Shown here in pieces: positions 1-6,012 of a stretch of DNA of 6,974 nt. The notes below the pieces were generated by a model. The model was not told where the DNA came from. It worked only from the letters and a program-made list of their open reading frames with translations, and did no database searches. This DNA comes from Bacteroidaceae bacterium. Lineage in GTDB: Bacteria > Bacteroidota > Bacteroidia > Bacteroidales > Barnesiellaceae_A. The stretch covers positions 1-6,974 of the forward strand of contig JAFZDG010000113.1 in assembly GCA_017561285.1 (NCBI GenBank). Direction: 5' to 3'. The position numbers and the translations under genes were made by a program. Each line of letters begins with the position of its first letter. Position 1 is the stretch's first letter.

Positions 1-374
1 ATATGTACGGCAACGGCCTCTTCGGGTAGTATCTCCGCAATGTTCTCGGGCCACTCTATAAAACAAAGATTGCCGCTGTCAAAGTAGTCTTGACAACCCA
101 TATCGAGTGCTTCGACTATCTTGTTGATACGGTAGCAGTCAAAGTGATATATTGTGTTGCCATTGCCGGCCAGGTATTCGTTGACAATAGCAAATGTAGG
201 GCTGTTTATAACATCTTCCACCCCCAGCTCTTCGCATACGGCTTTGATAAAGGTGGTTTTGCCTGCACCCATATTGCCATAGAAGGCAAAGATGGTATCG
301 TTGCCTATGTGGTCTATAAAGGTTCTTGCAGCCTCGTGTATCTGATTGAGATTATTTATTTCTATACGGAGCAT
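1..374 (-). CDS. tsaE: tRNA threonylcarbamoyladenosine biosynthesis ATPase TsaE (3' end cut by window edge)
   Basis: TsaE is the P-loop ATPase that works with TsaB and TsaD in the cytoplasm to make N6-threonylcarbamoyladenosine (t6A) at position 37 of ANN-decoding tRNAs. I translated this frame by hand from the ATG at 374-372: 124 codons are visible and the gene runs off the window, so some 10-20 C-terminal residues are probably missing. Visible motifs are a Walker A loop GNMGAGKTT at residues 33-41 (Lys39), the family motif SPTFAIVNEY at 58-67, HFDCYR at 77-82 (Asp79, probable metal ligand), and FIEWPE at 105-110 (Glu107, Walker B-like position, followed by the conserved Trp). These occur in the usual order and spacing of TsaE. 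It follows the porX stop after 7 bases, so it is probably co-transcribed with porX. No Shine-Dalgarno sequence is visible before the start. All motif residues seen are intact, so there is no sign of decay. The assignment is firm. Confidence 0.95.
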   Translation of the reverse strand, partial: MLRIEINNLNQIHEAARTFIDHIGNDTIFAFYGNMGAGKTTFIKAVCEELGVEDVINSPTFAIVNEYLAGNGNTIYHFDCYRINKIVEALDMGCQDYFDSGNLCFIEWPENIAEILPEEAVAVH

Positions 375-381
375 TGTAGTC

Positions 382-1929
382 TTATTTTGCAGTGAGTGTT
401 ATAAGGGGTATCATCATCTCTTCCATAGAGATACCTCCATGTTGGAAGGTGTCTTTATAGTAGTTGACATAATAGTTGTAGTTGTTGGGGTAGGCAAAGA
501 AATCGCGATTGGTAGCAAATACATAGGTCGAGCTAATGTTGGGCGAAGGTAGTCCGAAGAGTTTCGGATTCTTTATCTCATACACTTGCTTGGGATTGTA
601 GCTGAGCGATTTACCTACCTTATATCGTAGATTGGTATTGGTGTTCTTGTCGCCAATGACCTTGATAGGGGTATCTACGTGTACCGTACCATGATCGGTG
701 GTGAGTATAATCTTATATCCGCTCTCGGCTATTTTCTTAAATAGGTCTATGGCCGAAGAGTGGCGAAACCACGACTCGGTGAGCGAACGGTATGCCGCTT
801 CGGTCGATGCCAATTCGCGTATCATCTTCGACTCGGTACGTGCGTGCGATAGCATATCGATGAAGTTGAGTACGCACACATTGAGCGGCTTCTCGGTGAG
901 GCGGGCAAAGTTTTGCAGCAGACGTTCACCATAGGCATTCTCGTTGATTTTGTTGTAGGTGAACTCGTAGTTTTTACGAAAACGGTCAAACTGTGTCTGT
1001 ATAAGAGGTGCCTCGTTGAGATTTTTGCCCTCTTCTTCATCTTCATCTACCCAAAGTTCGGGAAACATCTCGGCGATTTTGTTGGGCATAAGGCCCGAGA
1101 AAATGGCGTTGCGAGCATATTGTGTGGCTGTGGGGAGAATGCTGCAATACAACTCCTCTTGGGTAGTGAAATAGTTGCTGATAATAGGCTGTATGACGCG
1201 CCACTGGTCGAGACGGAAGTTGTCTATAAGAATAAAGAAGAGCTTCTCGCCATTGTCGAGCATAGGGAACACTCGTTTTTTGAATAGCTCGTGACTCATC
1301 ATCGGATGGTCTTCGGTAGTAATCCATCGCTCGTAGTTTTTCTTGATAAACTTGGCAAAGGTAGCGTTGGCTTCGATTTTCTGCATACGCAGCAGCTCGT
1401 CCATATTGGTTGTCTCGGCGTGCGACAACTGCATATCCCAAAATACCAATTTGCGATATACCTCGTTCCATTCTTCCCATGTCGATGCATTGTTGATGAG
1501 CATACCTATGCGACCAAATTCTTGTTGGTAATTGCTGGTTGTCTCGTCTGAAATAATCTCGCGGCTATGCAAGTTTTTCTTGATAGAGAGAAATATCTGA
1601 TTGGGGTTAACCGGTTTAATGAGATAGTCGGCTATTTTGTTACCAATAGCTTGGTTCATAATATCTTCTTCCTCACTCTTGGTAATCATTACCACCGGTA
1701 TTTCGGGGTGTTGTTCTTTGATGCGGCTCAATGTCTCCAAACCGCTCAATCCGGGCATATTCTCGTCCAGAATTATCAAGTCGAATTTCTCTTTTTCGCA
1801 CATCTCAAGGGCATCGATACCATTCGATACGGTTGTGAGATCGTATCCCTTCTGTGTGAGAAAAAGTATATGGGGCCTTAGCAAGTCTATCTCATCATCA
1901 GCCCATAATATCATCGGGTTCTTCGTCAT
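382..1929 (-). CDS. porX: PorX-type response regulator: receiver domain fused to PglZ (alkaline-phosphatase superfamily) domain
   Basis: This is a 515-residue protein; characterised PorX is of nearly the same length. Residues 1-120 form a receiver domain with acidic pocket DDE at 11-13, phospho-acceptor Asp55 (ILDENMPG), Thr83 and the conserved Lys105-Pro106. A helical stretch at about 125-210 links it to a PglZ domain (about 215-515). Candidate metal and active-site residues there are Asp236 (ILIDN), Thr267/Thr269 (PTATQYARN), Asp358 (FIDMLSHAR), Asp412-His413 (TDHG) and His497 (QHGG), a complete set for the alkaline-phosphatase fold. In Porphyromonas gingivalis, PorX with sensor kinase PorY and sigma factor SigP controls the T9SS, and its PglZ domain is reported to cleave oligonucleotides. 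I chose the ATG at 1929 because MTKNPMILW aligns with the usual PorX N terminus. A start at 1965 would add 12 atypical residues, and one at 1914 is possible. The start lies inside porW, which suggests translational coupling. No DNA-binding domain is present. Whether this organism has a working T9SS cannot be seen here. Confidence 0.93.
   Translation of the reverse strand: MTKNPMILWADDEIDLLRPHILFLTQKGYDLTTVSNGIDALEMCEKEKFDLIILDENMPGLSGLETLSRIKEQHPEIPVVMITKSEEEDIMNQAIGNKIADYLIKPVNPNQIFLSIKKNLHSREIISDETTSNYQQEFGRIGMLINNASTWEEWNEVYRKLVFWDMQLSHAETTNMDELLRMQKIEANATFAKFIKKNYERWITTEDHPMMSHELFKKRVFPMLDNGEKLFFILIDNFRLDQWRVIQPIISNYFTTQEELYCSILPTATQYARNAIFSGLMPNKIAEMFPELWVDEDEEEGKNLNEAPLIQTQFDRFRKNYEFTYNKINENAYGERLLQNFARLTEKPLNVCVLNFIDMLSHARTESKMIRELASTEAAYRSLTESWFRHSSAIDLFKKIAESGYKIILTTDHGTVHVDTPIKVIGDKNTNTNLRYKVGKSLSYNPKQVYEIKNPKLFGLPSPNISSTYVFATNRDFFAYPNNYNYYVNYYKDTFQHGGISMEEMMIPLITLTAK
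1898..1929 (-). other. 32-base porW/porX coding overlap
   Basis: The last ten codons plus stop of the lipoprotein gene are read in one frame, giving the acidic tail DDEEPDDIMG. The first ten codons of porX are read in another frame, giving MTKNPMILWA. Both readings were checked base by base on the minus strand. porX has no Shine-Dalgarno sequence before the ATG at 1929, which fits re-initiation or coupling by ribosomes finishing porW. A second in-frame ATG at 1914 would shorten the overlap to 17 bases but would still leave the start inside porW. Confidence 0.85.
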
Positions 1930-4702
1930 CGTTGTATGGGGTGTAGTAGTTATTAAAAAACTCAAAGTACTCTTCCAAAGTGTGTCCTTGCAGGAGTAGG
2001 TTGTAATTGGATGTACTTATCATTATCGGTCGCACACCATCGGGTAGTATAAACTCGCTCTCGTTGGTCATTACCGAGCGATAGTGTATTACCTCCTCAA
2101 AGGTATTAAAACCTTTGACAATAAGGAGCGACAATTCATCAAAAGTAACAACTTCGAGGTCAAAATCTTTCACAAGGAAGTGCGAAAAGTTCATTCTGGC
2201 CACTTCGTATAGTAGCAGATTGGCCGAAATCTCACGATTGTTGAAGGCGTATATAAAGTAGTGTTCCGACAAGGGTTCGTAGGTAAATGTAACGGTGCTG
2301 TCGGCTATGGCTGCATCGTCACCTCCCAGTCGGGTGTCCCATACCATACCACGCGCATTGCCGCTACTATTTATCTCGCGACCTTGTGTGATGCCTTTGA
2401 GTATGTTTCCGGCATATTCACTGACATCGGCTTGCGGATATTTCTCAACGAGTTCTTGCACGATGTCTTTGAATTTGTCGTACTCTTTGTCTCCAATGTA
2501 TGCCATTGCATCGAGGAACATAAACTTGTGCATAATCTCGGACAAGGGGTATTCCTGCTTTACTTGTGCCACGTATTGGTGAACTGCGGGATTGTTGTTA
2601 TCGAGGTATGCTGTATAGGTCTCTTTGTAGATAGAGTCTTGTACAGCACCTTCGGTGCGTCTCTTCTCGAGGTAGTTGGGATCGCTCAATGCGGTGGCAT
2701 ACTCACTGTCGGCAAAGAGTGTGAGTATCTTGTTACGATATACCTCGGCTTGTGCCGGCTCGTTGTTGCGCATGTGCATCAGGTAGCGATTGTAATATAC
2801 ATCGAGGCGGTAGGGGTTTTCGGGAAATCTCTTCTCCAAGTCATCGAATGTGGCCGATGCCGCATTATAATCTTCCAAGTCGTTTTTGAGAATAATACCC
2901 ATGTTGTACAACCCTTCGGCTACAATCTCGTTAGAGGTTTCCATCTCTTCGGGAGTGAGGGGTATTTGCTTGAGGTAATACTCTATTTTGTGCGGATCGT
3001 CGGCATTGGCAAGGGCTACACTATCAACGGGTGTTTCTTCGCTATCGCTGTTTCCGCTGTCATTATCAGTCGCTTCGTCATTGGCTTCATTACTGCTGCT
3101 GCCACCAAAATCGCTGGTCGAGAAGCCCGATTTGTTGCGCCTGCGCCAGTCGTCTTCAAGTTTACGCGAACCCCATTTCTTTTGGAACTCACTTTTACCT
3201 GCATTGATAAGTTGTTGGTTATAGAAGTACCACGAGCCATCGCCACTCATTGTGTTGGTTGTAGGTTGGTTTGCCCCGTTTTGCAAGGAGTTTACGCCCA
3301 AACCTTCGTTTTTCGAGAGGTACTCTTCTCGTTCACGCTCTTCGGCTTCTTTCTTCTCTTGTTCAATGAGATCGTCAATGATTTTTTGTATTACGGCATT
3401 ACGCTCCTCCTCATTCATAGCGGCAAGCGTTTGCAGACTGTCTTGTAACTCGACATTCTGTGCATATACGACCAATTTGTCGAGAACAGCCGAACGGCGA
3501 GTAAGGAGCTTGTAATCGGGGTAGTCTTCTTTGATTTGTGGCAGAGCCTCGGAGTAGCAGGGTTGTGCATCTACATATTCGCGGCGGCCAAAGTGCAATT
3601 CGCCAAGTGTTATTTGGCAAACAGCCTTTTCTATACCGTTGCGTGTGCTTTGGCTCACAGCCTTTTTGTAGTTCTCTATGGCGTTAATCGTATCGTTGTT
3701 GGCCAAATATAGGTTGCCTATTGCATAGTATATCTGGTCGTGATAGTCTTTGTTAACGCTCTTGAGCGTCATACGTTCCAGCGATTTTACCTCTTTTTCA
3801 ATATCGTTACCGGCATAAACCTCACTCATTTTGATGCGCGCATTGAATTGCGTGCGGTAGGTGGGGTTCATATTGATAACTTTCTTGAATGCATTGTAAG
3901 CCTCGTTATTCTTCTTATCTTTGGTGTAGAGCTGACCTAACAAGAATGTGAGACGTGCTTTCTGAGTCTTGTTGTGCTCATTCTTGATAGCCGTTTCGAG
4001 GAAGGGTATAGCCTTACTGTGGTTGTCGGTAGCAATGAGATAGTCGGTATTTACAAGAGCAAAAGTACCATTGAGTGCCGGTGGAAGGCTGTCGTTGTTG
4101 GCTTTGTAAAGTACGTCTTCGGCTTCGTATATCCAGTCGAGCGCTATGTAACTGCGCGCTTGCCACAATCGTGCTTCGGCTACGGTTTGCGGCAACCATG
4201 TGTAGTGTTGCGCAATGTACATAAAGGTTGCTGCAGCACCCAAGAAATCGCCTTTGTTGTATTGCGCTTTACCCATAAGCATCCACGCATTGTGTATAAA
4301 CGGGTTATACTCTTCGCGTTGCATATACTCTTTGTATTTGGGATCGTTGCGCTTGCCCTGTTGCTTTTTGGGTTTGCTCTTGATGCTATGCTTTTGAATG
4401 GCGCTTTGGCACTTTTCGATGGTGCGGTCGAATGAGCCTTGCGGCTGGGGATCTTTGGGGTTGTTATAGGCTTGAGCCGGAGCTGTATAGAGCAGGTCGG
4501 TATAGTTGTCCTCGTATTGGTCTTCCTGTAACTTGAGTTGTTCTATATAATTTTGCTCGGCATTGAAATATACGTTGTATCGTGTCGTCATTGACTGATA
4601 GAAGCGAGTCCAACCGGTGTTTTTGGTTGTATTGCACGCCGAGAGCAGCACGACCAATAGCAGTGCTGCAAGGGTGTATCTGTGTGGGCTCTTTATCTTC
4701 AT
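1898..4702 (-). CDS. porW: PorW/SprE-like TPR lipoprotein (T9SS / gliding-associated)
   Basis: This is a 934-residue lipoprotein precursor. A charged N terminus and hydrophobic segment (11-20) precede lipobox LSAC with Cys23 as lipidation site. After it comes the family signature TGWTRFYQSMTTRYNVYFNA (29-48), typical of the SprE/PorW group. TPR-like helical repeats cover roughly 135-390 (for example AWMLMGKAQYNKGDFLGAAATF and IYYAIGNLYLANNDTINAIE). A charged, probably coiled segment follows (430-463, rich in Glu, Lys and Arg), then a linker rich in Ser, Asp, Glu and Asn (528-560). A second block of TPR-like helices spans about 590-765, and a C-terminal region (800-934) ends in a very acidic tail. 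F. johnsoniae SprE and P. gingivalis PorW are needed for T9SS function, SprE also for gliding. The start at 4702 places the signal peptide correctly and lies 28 bases after the permease stop. The 3' end overlaps porX by 32 bases. The family call is strong; orthology to PorW in a narrow sense, and T9SS function in this organism, are inferred. Confidence 0.85.
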   Translation of the reverse strand: MKIKSPHRYTLAALLLVVLLSACNTTKNTGWTRFYQSMTTRYNVYFNAEQNYIEQLKLQEDQYEDNYTDLLYTAPAQAYNNPKDPQPQGSFDRTIEKCQSAIQKHSIKSKPKKQQGKRNDPKYKEYMQREEYNPFIHNAWMLMGKAQYNKGDFLGAAATFMYIAQHYTWLPQTVAEARLWQARSYIALDWIYEAEDVLYKANNDSLPPALNGTFALVNTDYLIATDNHSKAIPFLETAIKNEHNKTQKARLTFLLGQLYTKDKKNNEAYNAFKKVINMNPTYRTQFNARIKMSEVYAGNDIEKEVKSLERMTLKSVNKDYHDQIYYAIGNLYLANNDTINAIENYKKAVSQSTRNGIEKAVCQITLGELHFGRREYVDAQPCYSEALPQIKEDYPDYKLLTRRSAVLDKLVVYAQNVELQDSLQTLAAMNEEERNAVIQKIIDDLIEQEKKEAEEREREEYLSKNEGLGVNSLQNGANQPTTNTMSGDGSWYFYNQQLINAGKSEFQKKWGSRKLEDDWRRRNKSGFSTSDFGGSSSNEANDEATDNDSGNSDSEETPVDSVALANADDPHKIEYYLKQIPLTPEEMETSNEIVAEGLYNMGIILKNDLEDYNAASATFDDLEKRFPENPYRLDVYYNRYLMHMRNNEPAQAEVYRNKILTLFADSEYATALSDPNYLEKRRTEGAVQDSIYKETYTAYLDNNNPAVHQYVAQVKQEYPLSEIMHKFMFLDAMAYIGDKEYDKFKDIVQELVEKYPQADVSEYAGNILKGITQGREINSSGNARGMVWDTRLGGDDAAIADSTVTFTYEPLSEHYFIYAFNNREISANLLLYEVARMNFSHFLVKDFDLEVVTFDELSLLIVKGFNTFEEVIHYRSVMTNESEFILPDGVRPIMISTSNYNLLLQGHTLEEYFEFFNNYYTPYNDDEEPDDIMG

Positions 4703-4730
4703 CTTTACATATAACGAATTGTGAGGCTGT

Positions 4731-5567
4731 TTATTGTCTTATATGGGTTGCCTTCTTGTGCAATGAGTGTGTATGTAGTGTGTGTACACCTCGAGCTATG
4801 GCATATACAGCAACAAGAACCATAACGATGCAAGCACCGGTGGGTACGGCAATAATGGCCGATATGGTGAGTCCTATGATGCTGCTGATGAGTCCGATAA
4901 TACCCGATAGTATCATCATTTGCTTGTATCGAGTGGTGTATAGCTCGGCTATGACTTGCGGGAGAGTGAGAACCGATAGTAGCAACATAATACCAATGAG
5001 GCGAATGGACAGTACGACACCGATGGCAATAAAGAGCATCATACAGGTGTTGATGCGTTGTGTGTTGATGCCTTGTATGCGAGCAAAATCGGCATCAAAG
5101 GCTGTGTAAATGATGGGCTTCAGTTGCCATACTACATAGCCGGTGAGTACAAGGGTGTAAAGCGCAAACAACACGATGTCGTGGGTGGTGATAGTGAGTA
5201 TGTTACCAAACAGGAACTCCGATAGTCCGGGAGTGTAGCCCGGTGTGAGAAAGATGAATATAATACCAATGGCCATACCAACGGCCCAAAAGAGAGCTAT
5301 GGATGAGTCTTGACGGATGCGCTTGGCGTGCGATAGGTGGTCGATGCCTAAGGCTGTGATAATGGCAAAAATGAGAGCCGACAGGGTGGGCGATATACCT
5401 GCGTAGTAGCCAATACCCAATCCGCCAAATGAGGCGTGAGTGAGTCCGCCGGCAATAAATACCATACGTCTTGTAACGATATAGGTGCCTATAATGGCAG
5501 CAACTATCGCTATGAGAATAATGCCGATGATTGCATTTTGGAAGAATGTATATTGCAGTATATTCAT
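4731..5567 (-). CDS. Metal ABC transporter permease, ABC-3 family (ZnuB/MntB-like)
   Basis: This is a 278-residue integral membrane protein with about seven to eight hydrophobic segments (roughly 11-31, 35-57, 60-76, 89-108, 129-147, 172-206, 218-240, 243-259). It carries the ABC-3 landmarks: GGLTHASFGGLGIGYY at 40-55, equivalent to the SHAxxPGxxLGY region; FDADFARIQGIN at 157-168, the cytoplasmic loop that contacts the ATPase; and IGIMLLLSVLTLPQVIAE at 191-208. Family members form the membrane channel for Zn, Mn or Fe import with a periplasmic binding protein and an ATPase. Neither partner is in this window, and the metal cannot be told from the sequence. The ATG at 5567 was chosen because the reading frame upstream of it runs into the preceding gene and encodes an Arg-rich stretch unlike the family. 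It starts 14 bases after the preceding stop and ends 28 bases before porW, in the same orientation. The C terminus is rich in His (262-275), including HTLHTHSLH, which could bind metal, though this is only a suggestion. Confidence 0.9.
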   Translation of the reverse strand: MNILQYTFFQNAIIGIILIAIVAAIIGTYIVTRRMVFIAGGLTHASFGGLGIGYYAGISPTLSALIFAIITALGIDHLSHAKRIRQDSSIALFWAVGMAIGIIFIFLTPGYTPGLSEFLFGNILTITTHDIVLFALYTLVLTGYVVWQLKPIIYTAFDADFARIQGINTQRINTCMMLFIAIGVVLSIRLIGIMLLLSVLTLPQVIAELYTTRYKQMMILSGIIGLISSIIGLTISAIIAVPTGACIVMVLVAVYAIARGVHTLHTHSLHKKATHIRQ

Positions 5568-5581
5568 TGTCAATAGTATAT

Positions 5582-5998
5582 TTATGAGCGACGTTCGCCA
5601 ACGATAAGTATCACTTCGTCTTTCACTTCGTCGGGCAGTTCTATGCCGCGCAGTTGCAGGCTTCGTACCCATCCGGCTACTTCGTGGCTCTGCATCGTGT
5701 ATAGTATATCGCGAAAAAGAGCGCATTGCTCTTCGGTATATTCGTTGGAGGGTGTGCCTCGCCATTGGTCCAACTCTTCGTCATCATAATACTCAATGTC
5801 GCGACTAACGGCGGCTAAGAGGCTGTCGCGTTCGCACACTTCGTGTTGTCCGCAGCACTCTTCGGGAATTTCGGGGGCTTCGGGTTCGGGAGGTAACCCC
5901 AACTCTTGCGCTCTACGTTGCTTGTATAGGTTGACGGCATACAGTACCAATCCGGTAACTAAGAGTATTGAAATGAGTATGATGGCAATTATGAGCAT
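5582..5998 (-). CDS. Small membrane-anchored protein with CCxxHxxC motif, function unknown
   Basis: This 138-residue protein has one N-terminal transmembrane helix (about 2-22, LIIAIILISILLVTGLVLYA) with almost no residues before it. A basic stretch (26-29, KQRR) follows, suggesting an N-out anchor with the rest in the cytoplasm. Next come a Pro/Glu-rich linker (36-47), the motif CCGQHEVC at 48-55, an acidic segment (67-77, IEYYDDEELDQ) and a helical-looking C-terminal part (85-138). The CCxxHxxC motif formally fits the phospholipase A2 histidine-site pattern, and relatives may be labelled phospholipase for that reason. The catalytic His-Asp pair of that enzyme is His-Glu here, and the remaining fold features are not evident, so I do not adopt that name. 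The start at 5998 is supported by a clear Shine-Dalgarno sequence. The gene sits 14 bases after aroA and 14 bases before the permease. I recall similar uncharacterised proteins in Bacteroidales but cannot name the family. It is probably a real gene. Confidence 0.85.
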   Translation of the reverse strand: MLIIAIILISILLVTGLVLYAVNLYKQRRAQELGLPPEPEAPEIPEECCGQHEVCERDSLLAAVSRDIEYYDDEELDQWRGTPSNEYTEEQCALFRDILYTMQSHEVAGWVRSLQLRGIELPDEVKDEVILIVGERRS

Positions 5999-6006
5999 AT
6001 GTGTTT

Positions 6007-6012
6007 CTCCTT
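6007..6012 (-). promoter_or_regulatory. Shine-Dalgarno sequence for the small membrane protein
   Basis: The minus strand reads AAGGAG, within AAAGGAG, eight bases upstream of the ATG at 5998. This sets the start of the 138-residue protein at the Met before its transmembrane helix. It lies in the 14-base gap after the aroA stop. The other four starts in the window (tsaE, porX, porW and the permease) have no such sequence, as is common in Bacteroidetes, so this one is unusual locally. Confidence 0.75.

Noticed and set aside
90..395. Plus-strand 101-codon open frame at the left edge
   Set aside because: It is antisense to tsaE, which carries all its expected motifs in order.
1043..1480. Minus-strand 145-codon open frame
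   Set aside because: It is a shifted frame inside porX, rich in Arg, Gln and Tyr with no domain features.
1930..1965. PorX start at 1965
   Set aside because: It would add MSFLITTTPHTT before a receiver domain that normally begins within a few residues of the start, and would lengthen the overlap with porW without support.
2261..3448. Long plus-strand open frame of 395 codons
   Set aside because: It lies wholly antisense to the PorW-like gene, whose lipobox, family signature and TPR repeats are convincing. The product is rich in Val, Phe and Cys without a recognisable motif, as expected from a mirrored frame.
4703..4730. Promoter in the 28-base gap before porW
   Set aside because: No TAnnTTTG element or suitable upstream TTG spacing is visible, and the gap is too short to hold a full promoter by itself.
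5203..5601. Minus-strand 132-codon open frame rich in His, Tyr and Arg
   Set aside because: It is the shifted frame of the permease gene; the high His content comes from out-of-frame reading of hydrophobic codons.
5568..5765. Extended N terminus for the permease (66 extra residues)
   Set aside because: The extension overlaps the preceding gene, is Arg-rich and unlike the family; the ATG at 5567 directly precedes the first membrane segment.
5832..5855. Calling the small protein a phospholipase A2
   Set aside because: Only the eight-residue histidine pattern fits; the His-Asp pair and calcium loop are missing, and the protein has a membrane anchor and an unrelated remainder.
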